A stretch of DNA of 28,805 nucleotides from Candidatus Segatella mututuai (lineage in GTDB: Bacteria > Bacteroidota > Bacteroidia > Bacteroidales > Bacteroidaceae): positions 1 through 28,805 of the forward strand of contig DJOI01000024.1 of NCBI GenBank assembly GCA_002439605.1. The letters run 5' to 3'. The notes under the pieces were generated by a model, which searched no databases, was not told the DNA's origin, and saw only the letters and a program-made list of their open reading frames with translations. The translations under genes and the position numbers were made by a program. Every line of letters begins with the position of its first letter. Positions within the stretch are counted from its first letter, which is position 1. Below are positions 15,986 through 24,741 of the stretch, piece by piece.

Positions 15986-16945
15986 ATGGGTTTATTCGGA
16001 TTTTTTAGCAGCAAGAATAAGGAAACGCTCGACAAAGGGCTCGAGAAAACCAAGGAGAGTGTGTTTGGTAAGTTGGCGCGCATCGTGGCGGGCAAATCTA
16101 CTGTCGATGATGATGTCCTCGATGATTTGGAGGAGATTCTCATCACATCCGATGTGGGCGTTGAAACCACGGTAAAGATCATACACCGCATAGAGGAACG
16201 TGTTGCTACCGATAGGTATGTGTCTACCTCTGAGCTCGACAGAATCCTGCGTGAGGAGATTGCCAAGTTGTTGGAGGAGAACCACACAGGTGACAATGCC
16301 GATTGGAGCCTTCCTGCCGACCATAAGCCTTACGTCATCTTGGTCGTAGGTGTCAATGGTGTTGGCAAAACCACTACTATCGGCAAGTTGGCTTATCAGT
16401 TCAAGAAGGCAGGCAAGAAGGTGTATTTAGGTGCTGCCGATACCTTCCGTGCTGCAGCGGTAGAGCAGATTTCTATCTGGGGCGAGCGTGTGGGTGTGCC
16501 TGTTGTCAAGCAGCAGATGGGGTCCGACCCAGCTTCTGTGGCTTTCGACACCTTGCAGAGTGCCAAGGCCAATGGGGCGGATGTCGTTATCATCGATACG
16601 GCAGGACGTCTTCACAACAAGGTGGGATTGATGAACGAGCTGAAGAAGATCAAGGATGTCATGAAGAAAGTACTTCCTGAGGCTCCTGATGAAGTGTTGC
16701 TCGTTCTCGATGGCAGTACTGGCCAGAATGCCTTTGAGCAAGCCAAGCAGTTTTCTGCTGTTACCAATATCACCTCGCTTGCCATCACCAAACTTGATGG
16801 TACGGCCAAGGGGGGTGTGGTTATAGGTATTTCCGACCAACTCAAGGTGCCAGTGAAGTATATAGGTTTGGGCGAGGGAATGGAAGACCTGCAGTTGTTC
16901 AACAAGATAGAGTTTGTGGACTCTTTGTTTAAGAAAGGAAAGTGA
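15986..16945 (+). CDS. ftsY: Signal recognition particle receptor FtsY
   Basis: The 319-residue GTPase docks SRP-ribosome complexes at the inner membrane. I chose ATG 15986 (MGLFGFFSSKNKETLDKG), because the open frame further upstream crosses the promoter. The NG domain starts after about 45 residues, so the acidic A domain of E. coli FtsY is nearly absent; the short amphipathic start GLFGFF is the likely membrane-contacting element. GTPase motifs are the P-loop at residues 122-130 (GVNGVGKTT), DTFRAAA, IIDTAGRLHNK and TKLDGTAKGG. It heads a four-gene run; its stop overlaps the rimO start by four bases. Confidence 0.96.
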   Translation: MGLFGFFSSKNKETLDKGLEKTKESVFGKLARIVAGKSTVDDDVLDDLEEILITSDVGVETTVKIIHRIEERVATDRYVSTSELDRILREEIAKLLEENHTGDNADWSLPADHKPYVILVVGVNGVGKTTTIGKLAYQFKKAGKKVYLGAADTFRAAAVEQISIWGERVGVPVVKQQMGSDPASVAFDTLQSAKANGADVVIIDTAGRLHNKVGLMNELKKIKDVMKKVLPEAPDEVLLVLDGSTGQNAFEQAKQFSAVTNITSLAITKLDGTAKGGVVIGISDQLKVPVKYIGLGEGMEDLQLFNKIEFVDSLFKKGK

Positions 16946-18237
16946 AGAAGAATACGATAGACATCATCACCATGGGCTGTTCCAAAAATTTGGTAGACAG
17001 CGAATTGCTGATGAAGCAATTTGAAGCCAACGGTTATCATTGCGTGCACGACTCAAAGCGTCCAGAGGGCGAGATAGCTGTCATCAATACATGTGGTTTT
17101 ATTGAGGATGCCAAACAGGAGAGTATCGACACCATCCTTGAGTTTGTACAGCGCAAGCAGGAGGGAAGGTTGAGAAAACTGTATGTAATGGGTTGCCTTT
17201 CACAGCGTTATCAGAAGGAGTTAGAAAAAGAGATTCCTGAAGTCGACAAGTTTTATGGCAAGTTCAACTACAAGCAGTTGCTTGGCGATTTGGGCAAGGC
17301 AGACGTTCCTTCTTGTGATGGTCATCGCCATCTCACCACCCCTCGCCATTATGCCTATGTAAAGATAGCGGAGGGCTGCGACCGCCATTGCGCCTACTGT
17401 GCCATCCCCATCATCACGGGCAAACATGTAAGCCGGCCTAAGGAGGAGATACTTCAGGAGATTCGTGCTATGGTGGCGGAGGGTGTCAAGGAGTTCCAAA
17501 TCATTGCGCAGGAACTTACATATTATGGTATCGACCTCGATGGAAAGCATCACATCACCGACTTGATTAGTGATATGGCTGATATTCCAGGGGTGAAGTG
17601 GATTCGTCTTCATTATGCTTATCCCAATCAGTTCCCGATGGACTTGCTCGATGTGATGCGCAAGAAGGAAAATGTATGCCGTTATCTCGACATAGCCCTT
17701 CAGCACATCAGCGACCACATGCTTACCCGTATGCGCCGTCACGTAAGCAAGCAGGAGACAATTGAACTTATCAAGCAGTTGCGCAAGCGTGTGCCGGGCA
17801 TTCATATCCGTACCACACTCATGGTTGGATTCCCTGGCGAAACCGACGAGGACTTTGCCGAGCTAATGGAGTTTGTGCGTTGGGCTCGCTTCGAACGTAT
17901 GGGGGCTTTCGCTTATTCCGAGGAGGAGGGAACCTATAGCGCCATCCATTATGAGGATGATGTGCCTCAGGAAGTGAAGCAGAAACGACTCGACCAGTTA
18001 ATGGCTCTTCAGCAGGACATCAGTGCCGAGATAGAGGCAGAGAAGGTAGGACAGGAGATGATGGTCGTCGTTGACCGAAAGGAAGGTAATTACTATATAG
18101 CCCGTTCGGAGTTCTGTTCGCCCGAGGTTGACCCAGAAGTGTTGATAAAAGCCGACAAGCGTCTGCGTGTGGGGCAGTTCTACAAGGTGCGTATCATCTC
18201 CAGCGATGAGTTTGACCTCTATGCCGAGTTGATGTGA
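16942..18237 (+). CDS. rimO: Ribosomal protein S12 methylthiotransferase RimO
   Basis: The 431-residue radical-SAM enzyme adds a methylthio group to an aspartate of ribosomal protein S12. The N-terminal MTTase domain has cluster ligands Cys13 (MGCSKN), Cys51 (NTCGF) and Cys85 (MGCLSQ). The radical-SAM CxxxCxxC is Cys146, Cys150 and Cys153. A C-terminal TRAM domain (about 370-431) includes VVVDRKEGNYYIARSEFCSPEVD. MGCSKNLVDSE separates RimO from MiaB. The start is GTG at 16942, inside the overlapping GTGA shared with the ftsY stop, which indicates translational coupling. Confidence 0.96.
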   Translation: MKKNTIDIITMGCSKNLVDSELLMKQFEANGYHCVHDSKRPEGEIAVINTCGFIEDAKQESIDTILEFVQRKQEGRLRKLYVMGCLSQRYQKELEKEIPEVDKFYGKFNYKQLLGDLGKADVPSCDGHRHLTTPRHYAYVKIAEGCDRHCAYCAIPIITGKHVSRPKEEILQEIRAMVAEGVKEFQIIAQELTYYGIDLDGKHHITDLISDMADIPGVKWIRLHYAYPNQFPMDLLDVMRKKENVCRYLDIALQHISDHMLTRMRRHVSKQETIELIKQLRKRVPGIHIRTTLMVGFPGETDEDFAELMEFVRWARFERMGAFAYSEEEGTYSAIHYEDDVPQEVKQKRLDQLMALQQDISAEIEAEKVGQEMMVVVDRKEGNYYIARSEFCSPEVDPEVLIKADKRLRVGQFYKVRIISSDEFDLYAELM

Positions 18238-18263
18238 CAGAACGAAACTAAAAAATAACTACG

Positions 18264-18818
18264 ATGAAATACCTGTTATTCTCTGATATTCATGGCTGTT
18301 TGCCAGCCTTGGAACGTGCGCTCGACTTTTACGTGGCACAGAAATGTGACATGATGTGCATCTTGGGCGACATCATCAACTATGGACCACGCAACCGCAT
18401 CCCTGAAGGTATAGACCCCAAGGGTATCGTGGAGCGACTCAATCGGTTGGCAGACAAGATAGTGGCTGTGCGTGGCAACTGTGATGCGGAGGTGGACCAG
18501 ATGTTGCTTGATTTCCCTATCATGGAGACTTACGCCCTTCTGGTGGATGGCGGCAGGCGATATCTGCTCACCCATGGCCATATTTATAATAAGGAGAACA
18601 TGCCCAAGGGACCCTATGATGCCATTGTCTATGGACACAGCCATCTTTGGGAACTTTCTCGTACTGTCGATGGAAAAACTATCTGCAATACGGGCAGTAT
18701 CACCTTTCCCAAGGGAGGAAATCCACCCACAGTCGCCACCATCGAACAAGGCAAGTTTACCATGTACAACCTTGATACCCTCGAAGCGATAGGCTCTATT
18801 GACATGTTTGAGGAGTAG
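18264..18818 (+). CDS. YfcE-type metallophosphoesterase
   Basis: The 184-residue phosphodiesterase belongs to the YfcE/MJ0936 family. The five dimetal motifs are visible in order: SDIHG, GDIINYGPRN, RGNCD, LLTHGH and YGHSH. YfcE acts on artificial phosphodiesters; its physiological substrate is unclear, and the same applies here. There is no signal peptide, so it is cytoplasmic. It lies 26 bases after rimO and 30 before the FAD oxidoreductase, in the same operon. Confidence 0.92.
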   Translation: MKYLLFSDIHGCLPALERALDFYVAQKCDMMCILGDIINYGPRNRIPEGIDPKGIVERLNRLADKIVAVRGNCDAEVDQMLLDFPIMETYALLVDGGRRYLLTHGHIYNKENMPKGPYDAIVYGHSHLWELSRTVDGKTICNTGSITFPKGGNPPTVATIEQGKFTMYNLDTLEAIGSIDMFEE

Positions 18819-18848
18819 AGCCTTTCTATTATTAAAAATAAATACGAA

Positions 18849-20501
18849 ATGATAGAGGAATATCAAATCCGAATTCTGCCCGAGCAGGCAGCTGATGAAG
18901 AAGGCATCAAGCGCTACCTTGCCCAAGAGAAAGGGCTGGATGTGAGAACGTTGAACCAGGTGCGAGTGCTCAAGCGAAGCGTCGATGCCCGGCAGCGTAC
19001 CATCTACGTGAACTTGAAGGTGCGTGCCTACATCAATGAGTTTGCTCAGGACGACCAATACATATATACCGAATATCCTGATGTGAGCTCACGACCTCGT
19101 GTGTTGGTGGTGGGAGAGGGGCCTGGCGGCCTTTTTGCCTCACTGCGGCTCATTGAGTTGGGCTATCGTCCTGTGGTGCTCGAGCGAGGAAAGAATGTGC
19201 GTGAGCGCAAAAAAGACCTTTCCAATATTACCAAGACACAAAAGGTGAATGCCGAAAGTAATTATTGTTTTGGTGAGGGTGGAGCTGGTGCCTACAGTGA
19301 TGGAAAGCTTTATACCCGCAGCAAGAAACGAGGCAGCGTGGATAAAATTCTGAGCGTCTTTTGTCAGCATGGAGCCAATACAAACATCTTGGCTGATGCT
19401 CATCCGCATATTGGAACCGACAAACTTCCGCGTGTCATAGAAAACATGCGTAATACCATACTTCGCTGTGGTGGCGAGGTGCATTTCCAAACCAAGATGG
19501 TCTCCTTCGTCATCGAAGGCAGCAAGGTGATAGGCGTGGAGGCTGTCAACCTGCAGACGGGGGACGAGGAAACTTTTCGTGGTCCTGTTATCTTGGCTAC
19601 AGGCCATAGTGCGCGTGATGTGTATCGCTATCTTGCGGCTTCCAAGGTTGAGATAGAGGCCAAAGGCATCGCCGTGGGTGTGCGCCTGGAGCATCCGGCA
19701 CATCTCATCGACCAGATACAGTATCATAGCAAGGATGGACGTGGAAAATATCTTCCTGCAGCGGAATATAGTTTCGTAACCCAGGTAGACGGACGTGGCG
19801 TGTACAGCTTTTGCATGTGTCCTGGAGGATTTGTCATACCAGCCGCCACTGGACCTCAGCAACTCGTGGTGAACGGGATGAGCCCAAGCAATCGTGGTAC
19901 GGCCTGGAGCAATTCGGGCATGGTGGTGGAAACGCATCCCGAAGATGTAGAGTCGTTTGTCAGGGAGCACGAGGCGATTTTGCAGTCGGATTCCACCTTT
20001 TTTGCTCTCCATGCAGAAGGAGATGTCCTAAGTTCCAATTCACCTCTCACAATGATGTTCTTCCAACAAATCGTAGAGAAGTTGTGCTGGCAGCAGGGCA
20101 ATATGAAGCAGACGGCACCAGCCCAGCGTATGGCAGATTTCGTGAACAATCGTCTGAGCTACAACCTACCCAAGAGTAGTTACGCTCCTGGACTTATCAG
20201 TAGCCCGCTCCATTTCTGGATGCCCTCCTTTGTGAGCAAGCGTTTGCAGGAAGGTTTCCATACTTTCGGCAAGAATGCGCATGGCTTCCTTACCAACGAG
20301 GCCGCACTCATCGCTGTGGAGACCCGTACCTCTTCGCCAGTTCGCATTCTTCGCGACCGTGACACTTTGCAGCATGTGCGCCTGCAGGGACTCTTCCCTT
20401 GTGGTGAGGGAGCCGGGTATGCTGGAGGCATTGTGTCGGCGGGAATCGATGGCGAGCGATGTGCCGAAATGTGTGCAGAGTATTTGGAGAAAGTAGAATA
20501 A
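18849..20501 (+). CDS. Uncharacterised FAD-dependent dehydrogenase (COG2509-like)
   Basis: The 550-residue flavoprotein has an N-terminal alpha/beta module (about 1-80, with YQIRILPEQAADEEGIKRYL) before the FAD-binding GEGPGG loop at residues 89-94. An acidic ribose-binding end VLERG follows, then ESNYCFGEGGAGAYSDGKL, ATGHSARDVY, and a closing FAD segment FPCGEGAGYAGGIVSAGIDGERC. This domain order fits the COG2509 group of uncharacterised FAD dehydrogenases. No transmembrane segment or Fe-S motif is seen. The substrate is unknown. It is the last gene of the ftsY operon; I see no obvious hairpin before the next promoter. Confidence 0.88.
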   Translation: MIEEYQIRILPEQAADEEGIKRYLAQEKGLDVRTLNQVRVLKRSVDARQRTIYVNLKVRAYINEFAQDDQYIYTEYPDVSSRPRVLVVGEGPGGLFASLRLIELGYRPVVLERGKNVRERKKDLSNITKTQKVNAESNYCFGEGGAGAYSDGKLYTRSKKRGSVDKILSVFCQHGANTNILADAHPHIGTDKLPRVIENMRNTILRCGGEVHFQTKMVSFVIEGSKVIGVEAVNLQTGDEETFRGPVILATGHSARDVYRYLAASKVEIEAKGIAVGVRLEHPAHLIDQIQYHSKDGRGKYLPAAEYSFVTQVDGRGVYSFCMCPGGFVIPAATGPQQLVVNGMSPSNRGTAWSNSGMVVETHPEDVESFVREHEAILQSDSTFFALHAEGDVLSSNSPLTMMFFQQIVEKLCWQQGNMKQTAPAQRMADFVNNRLSYNLPKSSYAPGLISSPLHFWMPSFVSKRLQEGFHTFGKNAHGFLTNEAALIAVETRTSSPVRILRDRDTLQHVRLQGLFPCGEGAGYAGGIVSAGIDGERCAEMCAEYLEKVE

Positions 20502-20515
20502 ATAATCTTAAAACA

Positions 20516-20547
20516 TTTGCTTGTAACAAAAAAATGTTGTATTTTTG
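20516..20547 (+). promoter_or_regulatory. Promoter for the isomerase-family gene
   Basis: TTTG (20516-20519), a 20-base spacer and TATTTTTG (20540-20547) match the consensus fully. The predicted start near 20554 leaves a leader of about 59 nt. Confidence 0.87.
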
Positions 20548-20612
20548 TGAGCAATTAATATGGATGTACTAAGCAAAAATCTAATTTATTAATATACAAA
20601 AACAATACTATT

Positions 20613-22091
20613 ATGGTAAGTTCTAACATTCCACAGGTCAAGCTCGGTATTATTGCCGTAAGCCGTGACTGTTTCCCAATCGCGCTCTCTACTCAGCGCC
20701 GTGAGAACATCGTAAAAGAGTACAAGGGTGAGATTTTCAACTGTCAGACCACAGTTGAGAACGAACAAGATATGCTCAAGGCTTTGGGCGAAGTAAAGGA
20801 GCAGGGCTGCAACGCCTTGGTGGTATTCCTTGGTAACTTCGGTCCAGAGACCCCTGAGACTTTGATTGCAAAGAACTTCGATGGTCCTTGTATGTTTGTT
20901 GCAGCAGCCGAGGGCGACGGCGACATGATCAATGGTCGTGGCGACGCTTACTGCGGTATGCTCAACTGCTCTTACAACCTTGGCATGCGCCACCTGAAGG
21001 GTTATATCCCAGAGTATCCTGTAGGTACAGCTGAGGAAGTAGCCAAGATGATCAAGGACTTCGTGCCAGTGGCTCGTGTCATCCTCGGTTTGAAGGGCTT
21101 GAAGATTATCACCTTCGGTCCACGTCCTCAGGACTTCTTCGCTTGCAACGCTCCTATCAAGGGCTTGTATGAGTTGGGCGTAGAGATTGAGGAGAACTCA
21201 GAGCTCGACCTCCTCGTGGCTTACAAGCAGCACGAGAACGACCCACGTATCGATGGCGTTTGCGAGGATATGGCCAAGGAGATGGGCGAGGGTTGCTACT
21301 ATCCAGACCTCAGCCGTCGTATGGCACAGTTTGAGTTGACATTGCTCGACTGGGCAGAGGCTCACAAGGGTTCTCGCCAGTATGTAGCATTTGCCGACAA
21401 GTGCTGGCCTGCATTCCCAAGCCAGTTCGGTTTCGAGCCTTGCTATGTAAACAGCCGTTTGGTTAGCCGTGGCATCCCTGTGGCTTGCGAGGTAGATATC
21501 TATGGCGCACTCTCTGAGTATATCGGTATGTGTGCATCCGATGACACCGTTACCTTGCTCGACATCAACAACTCTGTGCCTCAGTATATCTACGACGAGG
21601 ACATCAAGGGCAAGTACGACTATAAATTGACCGATACCTTCATGGGCTTCCACTGTGGTAACACTCCACAGTGCAAGATGTGCTCTAATCGTAAGATCAA
21701 GTATCAATTGATTCAGAACCGTTTGTTGGAGAATGGTGGTAAACCAGACTTCACACGTGGTACCTTGGAGGGCGACATCGCAGCGAGCCAGATTACATTC
21801 TATCGCCTCCAGTGCGATTCTGAGGGCAACCTCCGTTCTTACATTGCCGAGGGTGAGGTACTCGATGTTCCTACTCGTTCATTCGGTGGTATCGGTATCT
21901 TCGCCATCAACGAGATGGGACGCTTCTATCGTCACGTATTGATTCAGAAGGGTTATCCACACCACGGAGCCGTAGCCTTCTCTCATGTAGGCAAGACCTT
22001 GTTCGAGGTGTTCAAGTATCTTGGCATCAAGGACATCGCTTACAACCAGCCAGCAAGCTTGCCTTATCCAACTGAGAATCCTTGGAAATAA
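20613..22091 (+). CDS. L-fucose/L-arabinose isomerase-family protein
   Basis: The 492-residue protein resembles the L-fucose/L-arabinose isomerase superfamily, whose members interconvert aldoses and ketoses with a divalent metal. Supporting segments are GRGDAYCGMLNCSYN, ITFGPRPQDFFACN, GFEPCYVNSRLVSRGIPVACEVDIYGA and EGDIAASQITFYRL. The substrate is unassigned: no sugar kinase, aldolase, transporter or regulator is adjacent, unlike canonical fuc or ara operons. A cluster CGNTPQCKMCSNRK (about residues 350-363) could bind a metal; that is inference. Codon choice looks strongly biased (Arg mostly CGT/CGC, Lys mostly AAG), suggesting high expression, in line with the near-perfect promoter and strong terminator. 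Confidence 0.85.
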   Translation: MVSSNIPQVKLGIIAVSRDCFPIALSTQRRENIVKEYKGEIFNCQTTVENEQDMLKALGEVKEQGCNALVVFLGNFGPETPETLIAKNFDGPCMFVAAAEGDGDMINGRGDAYCGMLNCSYNLGMRHLKGYIPEYPVGTAEEVAKMIKDFVPVARVILGLKGLKIITFGPRPQDFFACNAPIKGLYELGVEIEENSELDLLVAYKQHENDPRIDGVCEDMAKEMGEGCYYPDLSRRMAQFELTLLDWAEAHKGSRQYVAFADKCWPAFPSQFGFEPCYVNSRLVSRGIPVACEVDIYGALSEYIGMCASDDTVTLLDINNSVPQYIYDEDIKGKYDYKLTDTFMGFHCGNTPQCKMCSNRKIKYQLIQNRLLENGGKPDFTRGTLEGDIAASQITFYRLQCDSEGNLRSYIAEGEVLDVPTRSFGGIGIFAINEMGRFYRHVLIQKGYPHHGAVAFSHVGKTLFEVFKYLGIKDIAYNQPASLPYPTENPWK

Positions 22092-22116
22092 TTTTGGGAG
22101 GGCTTAGATAAAAGTT

Positions 22117-22166
22117 AAGGGCGATTTGCTCATTTCTTAGTCGAGAAATGGCAATCGCCCTTTTTT
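22117..22166 (+). terminator. Strong terminator after the isomerase-family gene
   Basis: AAGGGCGATT(T)GC pairs with GCAATCGCCCTT with one bulged T, and an inner CATTTCT/AGAAATG stem extends the hairpin. A run of T follows. The fused flavoprotein gene converges from 22183. Confidence 0.9.
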
Positions 22167-22182
22167 ATTTCTTTTTTGGTTG

Positions 22183-24531
22183 TCATGCTTCTGATATCAA
22201 CTGTTGGGTCATGTTGAGTGCAGCCTTGCGACCGTCGCCCATGGCAAGGATGACTGTTGCACCTCCACGCACGATGTCTCCACCGGCATAGATGGCAGGC
22301 TGCGAGCTCTGCATCTGATCATTGACAGCTATCGTGTTCTTACGCCCCAGTTCTAATCCTTCGACGCTCTGAGGAACGAGAGGGTTGGGACTTACTCCTA
22401 CGGCCACAATCACTTGGTCGCATTCCAACTTGATGGTTTCGCCTGTTGCCTCTGGGCGACGGCGACCGCTGGCGTCAGGTTCGCCAAGCTGCATCACATC
22501 GAGGGTGACTGACTTCACCGCTCCCTTCTCGTCAGCCTCATATTCCTTGGGGTTGTGAAGTGTGAGGAAAGTGATGCCTTCTTCTTTGGCATGCTTCACC
22601 TCTTCCAAGCGCGCTGGCATCTCTGCCTCTGAACGGCGGTAGACCAATGTTACGTTGGCACCTAAGCGCTTGGCTGTGCGGCAGCTGTCCATGGCGGTGT
22701 TTCCGCCGCCTACCACAACTACGTTCTTACCCAAGTTGATAGGTGTGTCTGTATGGGGATTGGCCGCATCCATTAGGTTGACACGGGTGAGGTACTCGTT
22801 GGACGACATGATGTTGAGAGCATTCTCTCCTGGGATATTCATAAAGTTGGGCAGTCCGGCTCCCGAGCCAACGAAGATGCCCTTGAACCCCTGTTCTTCC
22901 AGTTCTTTCACGCTGATGGTTTTGCCCACGATGCAGTCGGTGACAAACTTCACCCCCATATTCTGCAGGTTCTCTATCTCTACGTCTACGATGGCATTGG
23001 GCAGGCGGAACTCTGGAATACCATACTTCAGTACACCGCCAATCTCGTGCAGTGCCTCGAATACAGTTACGTTGAATCCTTTTTTTGCCATGTCGCCGGC
23101 AAAGCTCAAGCCAGCGGGACCAGAACCCACTACAGCCACCTTGATGCCATTGGCAGGCTCTTTCTCGGGAAGGGATATGTTGCCGCTCTGCCGTTCATAG
23201 TCAGCAGCGAATCGTTCCAAGTAACCGATGGCTACGGAAGGCTTGTTCATCTTTAGGTGCACACAACGGCTCTCGCACTGCTTCTCCTGTGGGCATACAC
23301 GCCCACATACTGCTGGCAGGGCAGAGGTGTTCTTCAGCACTTTGGCGGCAGCCAAGAACTGACCGCGTTCTATGTTCTTGATAAACGAAGGAATGTTGAT
23401 GCTTACAGGGCAACCCTCCATACAGCTGGGTTTAGGACAGTCGAGGCAACGCTTGGCCTCCGTGAGAGCCATCTCCTTGGTAAGTCCGATGTTCACTTCC
23501 TCTGTTCGGGTGGTGGCGCGGTATGATGGGGCGAGTTCGGGCATCTTCACACGGCTTATGGCTGTGCGCTCTTTGGGCTTCATCGAGGTACGTAGTGCCT
23601 TGCGCCATTCTGCGTCGCGGTCTGTTAGTTCAGCCATGCTCTCCTTGGCGGGCTCCACGTCCATCGTCACGTCTGTGCTCTCTTTCCTCTGGCGGACTCC
23701 TACTGTGGCAAGATGCTCCTCGAAGTGTTCCATCTCCTCTCGCTCCACATCCTTGAAGGTACCCATACGCTTGAACATCTCGTCCCAGTCTACCAAAGAA
23801 CCGTCAAACTCAGGGCCATCGATGCACACGAACTTGGTCTTTCCTCCGATGGTGAGTCGGCAGGCACCGCACATTCCTGTTCCGTCCACCATGATGGTGT
23901 TGAGCGAAACATCTGTGGGGATGCCGTGCCTTTGCGTCAGCAGACAGCAGAATTTCATCATGATGGGCGGACCGATGGCAAATGCCCTGTCGATATGTTC
24001 CTGCTGAATGAGTTTCTCCATTCCTACGGTTACCACGCCTTTCTCACCGTAACTTCCGTCGTCGGTCATGATGATGAGTTCGTCGCTCGATGCCCGTACC
24101 TCGTCTTCCATGATGACGAGGTCTTTGCTTCGTCCTGCTATCACCGAAAGAACCCGGTTGCCCGCAGCCTTGAGGGCGCGCATGATGGGAAGCATCGGAG
24201 CGGCACCCACACCTCCTCCGGCGCAAATCACCGTTCCGAAGTTCTCGATGTGGGTGGGGTTGCCTAACGGCCCCACTACATCGTGTATTTCATCCCCTTC
24301 GCTGAGGTAGCAGAGCTTGGTGGAGGAGAGTCCCACTTTTTGCACTACCAGTGTGATGGTGCCTTTCTCCGTGTCGGCATCTGCGATGGTCAGTGGCATT
24401 CGCTCGCTATTGGCATCTACACGGATGATGACAAAGTTGCCAGCCCTGCGGCTTTTGGCAATGAGAGGAGCCTCTACGTCGAAACGGTATACTTTTTCGG
24501 AATATTGTATTTTTTTGATTATCTTGTTCAT
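22183..24531 (-). CDS. Fused NfnA-NfnB-like flavoprotein (PyrK-type NAD-binding subunit / NADPH-dependent glutamate synthase small subunit-like)
   Basis: The 782-residue protein joins two usually separate subunits. Residues 1 to about 290 are a ferredoxin-NADP reductase/PyrK-like FAD and NAD(H) domain (VICAGGGVGAAPMLPIMRALK) with a [2Fe-2S] site at Cys221, Cys224 and Cys236 and a nearby Asp216. Residues about 300-782 are GltD-like. They carry two [4Fe-4S] ligand sets (Cys362, 365, 370, 374 and Cys409, 413, 419, 423), FAD loop VAVVGSGPAGLSFAG, NADPH loop VVVVGGGNTAMDS, and C-terminal AIYAGGDIVRGGATV. This matches NfnAB (ferredoxin-dependent bifurcating transhydrogenase) or SudAB fused end to end. 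Automated names of the dihydroorotate dehydrogenase/glutamate synthase type are likely misleading, as no pyrD or gltB is adjacent. Confidence 0.9.
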   Translation of the reverse strand: MNKIIKKIQYSEKVYRFDVEAPLIAKSRRAGNFVIIRVDANSERMPLTIADADTEKGTITLVVQKVGLSSTKLCYLSEGDEIHDVVGPLGNPTHIENFGTVICAGGGVGAAPMLPIMRALKAAGNRVLSVIAGRSKDLVIMEDEVRASSDELIIMTDDGSYGEKGVVTVGMEKLIQQEHIDRAFAIGPPIMMKFCCLLTQRHGIPTDVSLNTIMVDGTGMCGACRLTIGGKTKFVCIDGPEFDGSLVDWDEMFKRMGTFKDVEREEMEHFEEHLATVGVRQRKESTDVTMDVEPAKESMAELTDRDAEWRKALRTSMKPKERTAISRVKMPELAPSYRATTRTEEVNIGLTKEMALTEAKRCLDCPKPSCMEGCPVSINIPSFIKNIERGQFLAAAKVLKNTSALPAVCGRVCPQEKQCESRCVHLKMNKPSVAIGYLERFAADYERQSGNISLPEKEPANGIKVAVVGSGPAGLSFAGDMAKKGFNVTVFEALHEIGGVLKYGIPEFRLPNAIVDVEIENLQNMGVKFVTDCIVGKTISVKELEEQGFKGIFVGSGAGLPNFMNIPGENALNIMSSNEYLTRVNLMDAANPHTDTPINLGKNVVVVGGGNTAMDSCRTAKRLGANVTLVYRRSEAEMPARLEEVKHAKEEGITFLTLHNPKEYEADEKGAVKSVTLDVMQLGEPDASGRRRPEATGETIKLECDQVIVAVGVSPNPLVPQSVEGLELGRKNTIAVNDQMQSSQPAIYAGGDIVRGGATVILAMGDGRKAALNMTQQLISEA

Positions 24532-24633
24532 GCTTTTTCTTGGGTTTTTAGCTGTTCTTTGGGTGTATCATAAATGTATTAATGTAATTCTTGTTACACA
24601 GGGAAGTAGCAACGACTTTTTAAAAAAGCAAAA

Positions 24634-24671
24634 GGATAACGTTGGCAGCATTTCTGCAACCAATGTTATCC
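24634..24671 (-). terminator. Rho-independent terminator after serS
   Basis: GGATAACGTTGG (24634-24645) pairs with CCAATGTTATCC (24660-24671) over 12 bp with one G:T pair, and GCAG/CTGC can extend it inward. On the minus strand TTTTGCTTTTTTAAA follows. It lies about 70 bases past the serS stop. Confidence 0.85.
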
Positions 24672-24741
24672 TCGTACTTCATATTGTTTGCCAGTCCAGT
24701 AAGTGTACTGGCTTGGGAGTCTTGAAATATGACGAAACTTT

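Noticed and set aside
22183..24531. Genuine dihydroorotate dehydrogenase or glutamate synthase subunit
   Set aside because: No pyrD or gltB partner is adjacent, and the fused domain order matches NfnAB/SudAB better.
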